From Oscillospiraceae bacterium (GTDB taxonomy: Bacteria; Bacillota; Clostridia; Oscillospirales; Ruminococcaceae), in the NCBI GenBank assembly GCA_031266415.1, contig JAISBB010000005.1, positions 97,856 through 161,855 on the forward strand: DNA of 64,000 nt, given 5' to 3'. Made by a program: the position numbers and the translations under genes. Under the pieces are notes generated by a model, which saw only the letters and a program-made list of their open reading frames with translations, was not told where the DNA came from and searched no databases. Below, one piece after another: positions 54,606-62,698 of this stretch (position 1 is its first letter; each line of letters begins with the position of its first letter).

Positions 54606-57380
54606 ATGATTGGCAAGAAAAAAACACAAATAAGAGCAATTTTGCTAAGTGTTTTAATATTGTTCCCTTTAACTTTAACTAAAGTGCACCAGGCCGAGGG
54701 CCCCTTAACAACAGAGAACTGGGTAACCGAAGTTGCAAACGGTACATTGTTTTTCTCAAATTCAAGTTGGCTTATCAACATAAATGCTCTTACCCCAGAA
54801 ATACTAGCAATAGTATCGGCAGCACAATCTCAATCAATGGAAAATGAGCCAACAACTCAAACACAGGGGAAAATACTTATTAAATCAAATGTAAATTCAG
54901 CTACAGCAGCAGAATCAGGAGACCTCAGTAACTCACGAAATGATGGGAATTGGTTCTCGCTTGAAAATATCAACGATGTAAGTGCACTAACACCAGAAGG
55001 GGAACCTGTTAGCAATGCCATTGTAGGCAAACAATCGGCACATTATTACACAAAAGAAAACGGCTTAACAATTGACCTTACAAGCGGCAGATCGGTAAAT
55101 CCTTTCGCACTAACTGACCCGTATAATCTCAACTTACGCCCTGAACTTGCAAGCTTAAAAAACCAATTAAATATACTGAAATCAAACAATGAGAAAAATG
55201 CAACAGACGTGGCCATTATTGAAAAGATTTTCAGTCCCATTACTCTAACCACCGAAATGCAAAAACTTAATAAAAACCAAGAAGCACTTGCAAAATTCGG
55301 AGAATGGCTAATATCTCAAAACAGTTCGTCTGCAGAATTAGCACAACTAAATAAAATCCAAGCACAAACCAAGGAAGCAATTGACCAACTGATTTTAAAT
55401 GCAGAACAAGAAAAATTGGCAGCGGCATGTCAACCAGAAACAACTCAAGAATCCGGTGATGAATCCCAGAAAGAAGACACAAAAAGTGAAGAGGAAACGA
55501 AAGATAAAGGCCAACCATCAACAGACACGCTTAAAATACTCTCTGACACCTTGCAAAAAATATCAGTCAAGACTCAACCTGATTCTAGTAAAGAGTCAAC
55601 TACTAGCGCTATAGAAATGGCAAAAAATTCTCAAGAAGAGGTCTTAGTCAAAACTCTCACGCAGGAATATAACAGTGCAAGAGAAAAACTTTTATGTTTA
55701 GTGGATTTAGACAACATTACAGCCGGGCGCGTTCTTGCAAGAGACCGTGAAAATCAAACGCTAAATAAACTAGCAACACAAACTCTTCAAGATTATTCCA
55801 CTAAATTAACAGCGGGAGAATCTGAAGAATATAAACAATCAAAAGATCAAAACAAAAAATCTATTTTGCAACAAACTCAAAACCAAATACAAGAAACAAA
55901 CGAGGAAATACTCTGGCTTGTACAAGCAATAATATTGCGAAGCGAAAACGGTGAAAATAAAGTAGCAACTTTAACTAAATTTACTAATGAAGCAACAAAC
56001 ACAAAAGGCGAGATCCCACACGATGATTTTCAAGAACCTATGCAAAAATGCGTAGATGATTTGATATCAAAACTTGTAGCCATACAAGCACAATATCAAA
56101 TACAGTTAACAGGTGGCACAACGTCAGACGCACAAAAAAAGGAACTTGCCATCTTGCAGAATGAATATAGAAAGGCACTAGATTCCAATGATATTGCAAA
56201 AGTAAAACAACTTGAAGCAAAAATAGCTGCCTTAGGGGAAAAAATGAAGAATAATGAAACTAAGGCCTTAACTCAAATATCACAAATTGACAAAGATATA
56301 ACAAAACTAACGAACGAAAAAACTGTCTTGTACCGTAAAAAAGAGACATCAACCGCAAAAAAGAAATCAGCCACAAACGAATCTGACACAGCATTGCAAA
56401 AAGAAGCGGTCGCCGTAGACAACGAAATTGCAACAATAAGTAAAGAAATCTCAGAAAAAGAAAAAGCGATCTCAGGAAAGAAATTGGAGCGCAACCAATT
56501 GCAACAAGAGTTATCAGAACCTACTCGCAAAAAAATGGATGCCGTACAAACTCAAGTTGACACCGCAAAACAAAAAATAGCTAGCCCTCTCTTTTCTCCG
56601 GCTGATGTTGCCCCCATAGAAAAACTTGTTAATGATTTGACCACTCAGGTAGATTCTGGCACTTCCACAACAGCACTCGCGCAATTAGCAGCTGCCATTG
56701 ACGACCGCGCAATAAAGGAAGGGGAAATTCCAGAAGGATTAACTAACCTTCGTGGGAAAATTCAAGAAAATCAAGACCAGGATTCTTCATCGCAAGTTAA
56801 GGTTCAAAAAACTGCATCTGAAATCAAACTGGATCTGGATTCGGCTATGAGTGATTTAAAAATCTCAGATGCAAAAAAAACAGTAACGCGCTTAATAACA
56901 TTAAATGAACTGGCAACTAGTGGCAATAAAGCTTGCGCGGCTCTTTTAAAAAGGGAAATGGCAAGTGCCGTAACCGAAAGCCCCAGTGTTATAAAGCATC
57001 CTACACAAGCAAAAGATGGCACACTTCAAGTCCCTCTTGGAAATGCAGCCGAAATACTCGGCGGAACTTATGCTCATGACGAAAGTGGCAAAATTGCTTA
57101 TTTGATTTTAAAGTCAACCATTTATGAGGTTCACAATGGAAATAAAGTAATTAAAAAAAGTAAATTAGGGAAAAAGAAGCAAGACACCATTGATGAAGAA
57201 GCAGAAATGCCAGGAGAAGCGGTATACACTAGTTCTGGGATGCAGGTACCAATCGATTATCTAGCAGATGAACTTCAAATGCAATATCAAACAATAAACA
57301 ACCTATTACTATTGTTCACGAGCGACACAGCAGATGCTGCAACTAAAATAGAAGCTACATTAAAAAAAGAGGAAATATAA
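54606..57380 (+). CDS. Exported coiled-coil protein of the CIS locus (2), with copper-amine-oxidase-N-like domain
   Basis: 924 residues. A clear signal peptide (KKKTQIRAILLSVLILF, cleavage after about residue 28-31) is followed by an N-terminal domain, a very long Lys/Gln/Glu-rich coiled-coil region (about 170-760), and a C-terminal domain (about 803-910) with two half-repeats LQVPLGNAAEILGGTYAHD and MQVPIDYLADELQMQYQ. These resemble the stalk-type domain called copper amine oxidase N-terminal, common in Clostridia cell-surface proteins. The probable location is outside the membrane, attached to or spanning the wall. AAGGAGGGA precedes the ATG. Confidence 0.6.
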   Translation: MIGKKKTQIRAILLSVLILFPLTLTKVHQAEGPLTTENWVTEVANGTLFFSNSSWLININALTPEILAIVSAAQSQSMENEPTTQTQGKILIKSNVNSATAAESGDLSNSRNDGNWFSLENINDVSALTPEGEPVSNAIVGKQSAHYYTKENGLTIDLTSGRSVNPFALTDPYNLNLRPELASLKNQLNILKSNNEKNATDVAIIEKIFSPITLTTEMQKLNKNQEALAKFGEWLISQNSSSAELAQLNKIQAQTKEAIDQLILNAEQEKLAAACQPETTQESGDESQKEDTKSEEETKDKGQPSTDTLKILSDTLQKISVKTQPDSSKESTTSAIEMAKNSQEEVLVKTLTQEYNSAREKLLCLVDLDNITAGRVLARDRENQTLNKLATQTLQDYSTKLTAGESEEYKQSKDQNKKSILQQTQNQIQETNEEILWLVQAIILRSENGENKVATLTKFTNEATNTKGEIPHDDFQEPMQKCVDDLISKLVAIQAQYQIQLTGGTTSDAQKKELAILQNEYRKALDSNDIAKVKQLEAKIAALGEKMKNNETKALTQISQIDKDITKLTNEKTVLYRKKETSTAKKKSATNESDTALQKEAVAVDNEIATISKEISEKEKAISGKKLERNQLQQELSEPTRKKMDAVQTQVDTAKQKIASPLFSPADVAPIEKLVNDLTTQVDSGTSTTALAQLAAAIDDRAIKEGEIPEGLTNLRGKIQENQDQDSSSQVKVQKTASEIKLDLDSAMSDLKISDAKKTVTRLITLNELATSGNKACAALLKREMASAVTESPSVIKHPTQAKDGTLQVPLGNAAEILGGTYAHDESGKIAYLILKSTIYEVHNGNKVIKKSKLGKKKQDTIDEEAEMPGEAVYTSSGMQVPIDYLADELQMQYQTINNLLLLFTSDTADAATKIEATLKKEEI

Positions 57381-57396
57381 ACGGAGGTGAAAGTTT

Positions 57397-57975
57397 TTGG
57401 CAGAATATATGGTTGTTTCTGACATTGGAGATTGGATTTTGAAAAATTTAAGAAGCAAACTATGTCCAGAGCCACTTTTAAATCCACAAGCCATTGAATT
57501 TGCATCTCCTACAGATGAAAATTCAGATTATACACTTGGCATTTTCTTTTACGACCTGCGAGAGAACCTAGATCATGTTAATACTAAACTCACTCCAACA
57601 GAAGATCGCAAATTACGGTTCCCTCCACACAACCTTGTTATTTATTACATGTTATATATCAATGCTGCTGCTCAAATTGGAGTAAAATCACTGGATGCAC
57701 AGAAGATAATAACACGCACTGCACAAGTGCTTTTTGACCTCCCTACGGTAGATACTGGAAGTTTTCGCGGAACTACCGGGCAATTTAATGAAATTGCAAA
57801 AATTACAGAATCACGGCTTACTTTTGATGAGAAAACCAAAATATGGTCAACGCTTAACAAGCCATTGCAGCCTGCACTTTACTTTGAAGCTTCACCAGTA
57901 TTTATCGCTTCTGAAAAAATCATCGGAGAACCAAAAGTAATGAAGGGAACCTACAATTTAAGCGAAACGAGGTAA
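57397..57975 (+). CDS. DUF4255 family CIS cap/tail terminator protein (Afp16/Pvc16-like)
   Basis: 192 residues matching the DUF4255 (Pvc16 N-terminal domain) family, which caps the tube-sheath end opposite the baseplate in PVC and Afp particles. Typical features are the N-terminal VVSDIGDWILKNLRSKL, the central YTLGIFFYDLRENLDHVN, VIYYMLYINAAAQ, and the C-terminal LNKPLQPALYFEASPVFI. The start is a TTG directly after GGAGGTGA plus 7 bases. It marks the beginning of the structural gene block. Confidence 0.85.
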   Translation: MAEYMVVSDIGDWILKNLRSKLCPEPLLNPQAIEFASPTDENSDYTLGIFFYDLRENLDHVNTKLTPTEDRKLRFPPHNLVIYYMLYINAAAQIGVKSLDAQKIITRTAQVLFDLPTVDTGSFRGTTGQFNEIAKITESRLTFDEKTKIWSTLNKPLQPALYFEASPVFIASEKIIGEPKVMKGTYNLSETR

Positions 57976-57980
57976 TTCAA

Positions 57981-58721
57981 ATGAGCAAAAGTATAATACA
58001 CGCAGTTACATTCGTTCTTGCATTAAGAAACAGCTGGAATGACGAGTTGGTAACATCTGCATTTATTTTTAAACTAAATGGAGACATTAAATTGCCAACA
58101 AGAAAAACATTCGGGTACTACGTGTTTATGGACTTAGAAAGCTCTACATTTGAAGTGGAAATCTCTCATCCCGATTTTTATATAAAAAAAATAAACATAA
58201 ACATGAATGATGCACTTGAGTTAGATTTGGTATTGGAAGTTCCATTAATTCCTCTATTTCGAAACAGATTACCATCAGGGTGCACCACCATTTATGGAAA
58301 AGAAATTGACCCACACACTCAAGTATATGCAATTAGGAACAAACCAAGAAGCGGCATCCAATTTTTGCAACTCAAAGATGAAGATGTAATAGAGGTAAGC
58401 AACATCAACAAATTGACAATATTAGGAGCAACTCTGGCAGCTTTTGATTCAGAAAATCTGACATTTGACACATTTACTGTGATAAAAAAATGTGCACAGG
58501 ACATATATAAAATAGATCGAAAATTACCAGAACATTACAAAAAAGGGGCTCCAATTTTAAAAGCATATGTAGGCATGGTGAATGAAATCGGACATTTTAG
58601 TATATTTGTAGGTGATTATCAAGAGTGCCATGATTATATTTTGAAATTTGTTAAAAGTGGTAGCATAAGTTTCAAAGCCATTACCTTAAACGATACGTTA
58701 AATAAAGTCCAAATGAAATGA
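57981..58721 (+). CDS. Unknown CIS-locus protein after the cap gene
   Basis: 246 residues, not assigned with certainty. The N-terminal 90 residues (VTFVLALRNSWNDELV...KLPTRKTFGYYVFMDLESSTFEVEISHPDF) look like a carboxypeptidase-regulatory/Ig-like beta sandwich, as seen in accessory proteins next to DUF4255 genes in other CIS loci. The middle has a short RLPSGCTTIYGK segment and the rest is alpha/beta. No signal peptide. It follows the cap gene by 5 bases with GAGGTAATT as ribosome site and precedes the PAAR-like gene. Confidence 0.6.
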   Translation: MSKSIIHAVTFVLALRNSWNDELVTSAFIFKLNGDIKLPTRKTFGYYVFMDLESSTFEVEISHPDFYIKKININMNDALELDLVLEVPLIPLFRNRLPSGCTTIYGKEIDPHTQVYAIRNKPRSGIQFLQLKDEDVIEVSNINKLTILGATLAAFDSENLTFDTFTVIKKCAQDIYKIDRKLPEHYKKGAPILKAYVGMVNEIGHFSIFVGDYQECHDYILKFVKSGSISFKAITLNDTLNKVQMK

Positions 58722-58731
58722 GGTGGTTAAA

Positions 58732-59118
58732 TTGCAATGTCTATCAAATGGCGTTAAATTGGAGTGTTTATGGGGCACAATGCCATCTACACTTACGGTA
58801 TTACCAGAAAGTAGAGTTTTAGTGGAAGGGAATCCCATTGGGTGCATTAGTGACAACATACCGGAGATAAACATGGCGTCTTTTGGAATGTGCCGGTCTT
58901 TGGCAAACCCAGTAGTATTATCGGCAACAATTCAAGCAGGCGGTATTTTAACTCCGCAACCTTGCGAACCTATTATTGTCAGCACTTGGGTTCCGTTTGA
59001 AGCAAATGTCATGGCAGGCAACAAACCCGTGACAACAACTAATAGTTGCTTAGAATGTGCTTACATTGGAACGATTTCTGTTGTTGCCCCCAACCAATCA
59101 AGTGTGATTGCTGGGTAA
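58732..59118 (+). CDS. DUF4280 PAAR-like spike protein
   Basis: 128 residues. It matches the DUF4280 PAAR-like family: NGVKLECLWGTMPSTLTVLP, SDNIPEINMASFGMCRSLANP, GILTPQPCEPIIVSTWVP, and the final GTISVVAPNQ. Such proteins are thought to sharpen the tip of the VgrG spike and carry the conserved Cys residues seen here. I set the start at TTG 58732, 5 bases after GAGGTGG; a GTG at 58723 overlaps that Shine-Dalgarno. No toxin domain is attached. Confidence 0.85.
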   Translation: MQCLSNGVKLECLWGTMPSTLTVLPESRVLVEGNPIGCISDNIPEINMASFGMCRSLANPVVLSATIQAGGILTPQPCEPIIVSTWVPFEANVMAGNKPVTTTNSCLECAYIGTISVVAPNQSSVIAG

Positions 59119-59250
59119 TTTTCTTTACGTTAATTAATGTCATTTTTCACTTAAAAATAAGAATCTTTGCGGCCTTTCAATGGAAAAAACAGGAACAGAC
59201 AATGAGATTTGAGTATTTTTAGTGCAGATTGACATTAAAATATATATCCG

Positions 59251-59295
59251 AAAGGGGGAAGATTTTAAGTTTAATCGCTTAAAATCGGACGAGTA
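59251..59295 (+). promoter_or_regulatory. Hairpin between Shine-Dalgarno and sheath start codon
   Basis: A strong ribosome site AAAGGGGG (59251-59258) is about 36 bases from the sheath ATG, too far in linear form. Between them is a perfect 9-bp hairpin: GATTTTAAG (59261-59269), 8-base loop, CTTAAAATC (59278-59286). Folding removes 26 bases and leaves about 10 bases between the site and the ATG. No nearer Shine-Dalgarno is present and an in-frame stop (TAA) just upstream of the ATG rules out an earlier start. Confidence 0.65.
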
Positions 59296-61052
59296 TGGCT
59301 GAGTATTTGTCACCGGGCGTTTACGTGGAAGAGGTTGCTGGCGGCTCGCGAGCAATTACCGGTATTAGCACAAGTGTTGCCGGTTTTGTTGGACTAGCTG
59401 TAAAGGGAAAAGTCAAAGGGACCCCGGAATTAGTGACTAGCTTTGCAGAATACCAAAGGAAATTTGGTGGCTATTTGGGTGAAAACACACACGGCGAATT
59501 TAGATATCTGCCGTATAGTGTTGAACAGTTTTTTCAACATGGTGGTTCGAAGTGTTATGTTATGCGTGTTGCACCACCAGATGCAAAAACAGCATTCAAA
59601 GAAACACCAAACAAAAAACTAAGGATATCTGCAAAAAATCCAGGTTCTTGGGGGAACGATGTTGTTGTTTCTTTCGCAAAAAGCTCACAGAGTAAAACTC
59701 AAATTTTAGAGGAATACGCAAAAGATAACAAATACATTCTAAGGTCTGCTGCAGGTTTTCATGTTGGCGACACAATAATGTTTTCCGATGGAAAAAAGCA
59801 AATCTATAACAAAATAACAAAAATTATTGGCAATTCAATCATTACAGAAAAACCATTTGAAGCTGGCGTTGCAGACACAAACCTTATTGCAACAAAAATA
59901 ATTTCTACTTGTGAAATTAATATTCAGGTTGCATATGCCGGAACAATTGAGAAATACGAATTTATTAATTTTAATCAATTTTCTCCAAATTTTATTGAAA
60001 AGCGTATTGGAAGAAGTGGGTTAATTACTATTGCATTCAACGGTGCCGGAACAAAACCCGACGAAAAGCAAGATGCAAAATCACTCATGCAAATTCTTTT
60101 CGATGAAGATCTCACGCAGGCAGTTTTAACTTTGGCTGCAGGCGCTGATGGCAATATTGCAAGCGTTGACCCCTCTGTTTTCATAGGAGAGGATAAAGGT
60201 CCATCTGAAAGAACTGGGATTCAAGCATTTTTGGAAAACAATGTTGTAAGCATGCTGGCAGTTCCTGGAATTACAGACCATTCCGTAATAGTTTCTTTAG
60301 TTAACCACTGTTCTCAATTGGGAACTCGCATGGCAATTTTAGATGCACCAAAAAATATTACCAAAGTTGAAGAATTGTTGGGATATCGGTCTGTTGTAGA
60401 TTCTTCATACGCCGCGATGTACCACCCATGGATACAGATCTATGACATGTTGGACAAAAGGCAAACAAATATCCCGCCATCTGGAGCGGTTGCCGGGATT
60501 TATGCACGCTCTGATATCCAAAAAGGGGTTCACAAAGCACCAGCAAACGAAAATGTCAGCTGCACAGGGCTAAGTTGCTTCTATAACAAAGCAGAACAGG
60601 ACCTATTAAATCCTGCCGGTGTTAACTTAATTAGAGCATTCCCAGGCCAAGGCATTAAAATTTGGGGAGCAAGAACCTGTTCCGTAGATGCAAGTTTCAA
60701 ATATATTAACATTAGAAGACTGTTCATTTATCTTGAAGAATCTATTAAATTAAACACTACTTGGGTCGTTTTTGAGTCAAACAACGAGACACTTTGGGCA
60801 GCAGTTAACCGCGCAATTACCAACTTTTTAACCACCGTTTGGCAAAGCGGTGCTCTTGCCGGAACAACACCAACTGAAGCATTTTTCGTTGACGTAAGTA
60901 GAAATACCATGAGCCCTGATGACATTTCAAACGGTCGTATGATCTGCACTATTGGGGTAGCACCAACAAAACCAGCCGAGTTTGTTATCTTCCGGATATC
61001 TCAATTGGTTGGCGACGTTGCACAAGCTTCTAGTGAATCTTCTAGTGAATAA
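59295..61052 (+). CDS. Contractile tail sheath protein
   Basis: 585-residue sheath subunit that forms the contracting outer cylinder. It begins YLSPGVYVEEVAGGSRAITG and continues VAGFVGLAVKG, both typical of CIS and phage sheaths. The variable middle (about 100-290) is the surface domain. The C-terminal core has GIYARSDIQKGVHKAPANE, FPGQGIKIWGARTCS, and VWQSGALAGTTPTEAFFVD followed by FVIFRISQ at the end. Only one sheath gene is present in the window, unlike Afp/PVC with three. The 176-base leader before it contains the Shine-Dalgarno hairpin. Confidence 0.95.
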   Translation: MAEYLSPGVYVEEVAGGSRAITGISTSVAGFVGLAVKGKVKGTPELVTSFAEYQRKFGGYLGENTHGEFRYLPYSVEQFFQHGGSKCYVMRVAPPDAKTAFKETPNKKLRISAKNPGSWGNDVVVSFAKSSQSKTQILEEYAKDNKYILRSAAGFHVGDTIMFSDGKKQIYNKITKIIGNSIITEKPFEAGVADTNLIATKIISTCEINIQVAYAGTIEKYEFINFNQFSPNFIEKRIGRSGLITIAFNGAGTKPDEKQDAKSLMQILFDEDLTQAVLTLAAGADGNIASVDPSVFIGEDKGPSERTGIQAFLENNVVSMLAVPGITDHSVIVSLVNHCSQLGTRMAILDAPKNITKVEELLGYRSVVDSSYAAMYHPWIQIYDMLDKRQTNIPPSGAVAGIYARSDIQKGVHKAPANENVSCTGLSCFYNKAEQDLLNPAGVNLIRAFPGQGIKIWGARTCSVDASFKYINIRRLFIYLEESIKLNTTWVVFESNNETLWAAVNRAITNFLTTVWQSGALAGTTPTEAFFVDVSRNTMSPDDISNGRMICTIGVAPTKPAEFVIFRISQLVGDVAQASSESSSE

Positions 61053-61101
61053 AATAAATCTTAGCGGTTTCCAAAATTTAAACAACAGAGGAGGATAAAT
61101 A

Positions 61102-61581
61102 ATGGGAGTAGCAACAGCAGCAGCAGGATCTGCTTCCGCAGGTGCCGTTCCCCTGAGGGGACAAAATTATTTAGTCGAGTTTGCAAACACCGAACACACA
61201 CTTTCTGCCAGCAAAATAAGTGGTGGGGACGCAACTATTAGTACATCACCATATCGAGCAGGAGACTCTTCGTTACCTTACGTAGAAAATTTCCCCGGAA
61301 TGATAGCATTTAGCATTCTTTCAGCATCACACGCCATGTTCGAAAATAAAATAGAAAATTGGAACTGGTTAGAAGACATTGCACTAGCAGGGACTCAATT
61401 AGAAAAAGATACTATGACAATCTCTCTCCTAGATGCAGACCTCAACACAGTTCTTGCAGTTTGGCAGGCACTCGGCGTGTTTATCTATAAAATTAGTGGC
61501 GTGGATTTAACCGGAGACAGCAGCAACATTGTAATTGAGACTGTGGAATTCAGTCTTGACAACATAGGACGAACACAATAA
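61102..61581 (+). CDS. Inner tube protein (gp19/Hcp-like), first copy
   Basis: 159-residue phage-tail-tube-like protein that stacks as hexamers inside the sheath. The family core is seen in LRGQNYLVEFANTEHTLSASKISGG, FPGMIAFSILSASHAMFENKI, and the final IVIETVEFSLDNIG. A short Ala/Gly/Ser-rich N-terminus (VATAAAGSASAGA) precedes it. GAGGAGGAT lies before the ATG. It is followed by an intercistronic hairpin. Confidence 0.88.
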   Translation: MGVATAAAGSASAGAVPLRGQNYLVEFANTEHTLSASKISGGDATISTSPYRAGDSSLPYVENFPGMIAFSILSASHAMFENKIENWNWLEDIALAGTQLEKDTMTISLLDADLNTVLAVWQALGVFIYKISGVDLTGDSSNIVIETVEFSLDNIGRTQ

Positions 61582-61602
61582 ATTACAAAAACTAACTCTG
61601 CG

Positions 61603-61631
61603 GCAAGGTGGTCTTTTAAAGGCCACCTTGC
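61603..61631 (+). promoter_or_regulatory. Intercistronic hairpin after the tube gene
   Basis: GCAAGGTGG (61603-61611) pairs perfectly with CCACCTTGC (61623-61631), loop of 11 bases. An A-rich, not T-rich, sequence follows on the plus strand, so it is unlikely to be a full terminator. It may stabilise the tube mRNA's 3' end so that tube and sheath are made in excess over downstream parts. Confidence 0.6.
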
Positions 61632-61670
61632 ACAAACAAAAAAAATAACATGTGTTTGGAGAGGATATAA

Positions 61671-62036
61671 GTGCTTACCACAGAATATGAATTTACATTA
61701 CCAAGGGGCTATATAGATAAAGCAGGAGCAATCCACAAAAAAGGGAAAATGCGTCTAGCAACTGCAGCAGACGAAATTCTTCTATTAAAAGATCCAAGAG
61801 TACAGCAAAATGCGTCATATTTAACCATTCTTGTGTTAGCACGAGTAATTATTAAACTAGGGACAATTGAGCCAGTTAGCGCAACAATAATAGAAAATCT
61901 ATTTACCGCAGATCTTGCATTTTTGCAAGAAATGTACCAGAAAATAAACGAGGCAGCTGCACCACAAATGCGTGTGGTGTGCCCTAAATGTGCGCACGAA
62001 TTTAATACTCCACTAAATTTTACTCAAACGGGCTAG
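61671..62036 (+). CDS. CIS tail assembly chaperone-like protein
   Basis: 121 residues. FTLPRGYIDKAGAIHKKGKMRLATAADEILLLKDPRVQQN-type sequence (core MRLATAADEILLLKDPRVQ at about 27-45) and YLTILVLARVIIKLGTIEPV match the small protein encoded between tube genes in CIS loci, related to phage tail assembly chaperones. The C-terminus carries a zinc-ribbon-like half (CPKCAHEF). The start is GTG after GGAGAGGAT. The reading frame ends just after a slippery heptamer, see the frameshift site. Confidence 0.8.
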   Translation: MLTTEYEFTLPRGYIDKAGAIHKKGKMRLATAADEILLLKDPRVQQNASYLTILVLARVIIKLGTIEPVSATIIENLFTADLAFLQEMYQKINEAAAPQMRVVCPKCAHEFNTPLNFTQTG

Positions 62037-62212
62037 CTTTATATCAAGAAAAAGAACTCTACCGTGAAATGGCATTTATTTCCTACTATTTTCACTGGAG
62101 TTGCAACGAAGTGATGGAGCTAGACCACATAAGTCGAAGAAGATGGTGCCAGGAAATTTCTAAAATAAATGACACTGTAAGCAATAAACCCAAAAGCATG
62201 TTTGAGATATAA
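62006..62212 (+). CDS. Short conserved CIS frame, probably reached by -1 frameshift (DUF6760-like)
   Basis: An open frame with no start codon before its conserved part encodes ELYREMAFISYYFHWSCNEV then ELDHISRRRWCQEISKIN. This matches the tiny protein (family name DUF6760, from memory) that follows the assembly chaperone in other CIS loci, with consensus like LYEEVAFIAYHFHWP. The first ATG is inside the motif (62069) and has no ribosome site. It is in the -1 frame relative to the preceding gene and overlaps its last 10 codons. A fusion product would be about 180 residues. Independent initiation at 62069 is the alternative. Confidence 0.65.
   Translation, partial: YSTKFYSNGLALYQEKELYREMAFISYYFHWSCNEVMELDHISRRRWCQEISKINDTVSNKPKSMFEI
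62015..62021 (+). promoter_or_regulatory. Candidate -1 ribosomal frameshift site
   Basis: Heptamer A AAT TTT in the frame of the assembly chaperone gene, a canonical X XXY YYZ slippery site. A -1 slip reads AAA TTT and continues into the conserved short frame. The chaperone stop codon is 13 bases downstream. No strong downstream stem-loop is evident by eye. Confidence 0.55.
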
Positions 62213-62231
62213 TAGAAAAGGAGTGAGTGGA

Positions 62232-62654
62232 TTGAGCCTAAATCCAAAAGGATTCTTGCCTATATATCATTTTTACGCCATGTTTGACAAATTGATGTTT
62301 AGCTTCTCTAAAATTTCTGGGCTTAAAAATGCTGTTGAATTCAAAGCCATTGCAGAAGGTGGTTCAAACCAACTGGCTATATTACCCGATCAATCCACAC
62401 AATCAAACAGTGTCACATTTGAAAGACCATCAACCACTACTGACAAAATCTTCAACATAACGGTAACACCAGGCACCCCCTTCAATATAATTAGTATTTT
62501 CATAACACAAGGATCTATCCCCAGAAAATTAATCACATTAAATCCGTGCCTTGTTACAAGCGTTTCTTACTCTGAATTAGATGCCACACAGTCGGGCATT
62601 GTGATAGAAACTATAGATATAGCATATGGGCACCTTTCATCAATAACAATGTAA
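62232..62654 (+). CDS. Inner tube protein, second copy (Afp5-like initiator)
   Basis: 141-residue tube-family protein, divergent from the first copy. It begins SLNPKGFLPIYHFYAMFDKL, then FSFSKISGLKNAVEFKAIAEGGSNQL and a C-terminus VIETIDIAYGHLSSITM. Afp5/Pvc5-type second tube proteins join the tube to the baseplate, and the position before baseplate genes agrees. I use TTG 62232, five bases after AAAAGGAGTGA; the frame extends 30 bases upstream. Confidence 0.82.
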   Translation: MSLNPKGFLPIYHFYAMFDKLMFSFSKISGLKNAVEFKAIAEGGSNQLAILPDQSTQSNSVTFERPSTTTDKIFNITVTPGTPFNIISIFITQGSIPRKLITLNPCLVTSVSYSELDATQSGIVIETIDIAYGHLSSITM

Positions 62655-62698
62655 TGATGCTGTAACGAAAAAATGCGTAATTTGTGGGGGTTTGCATC

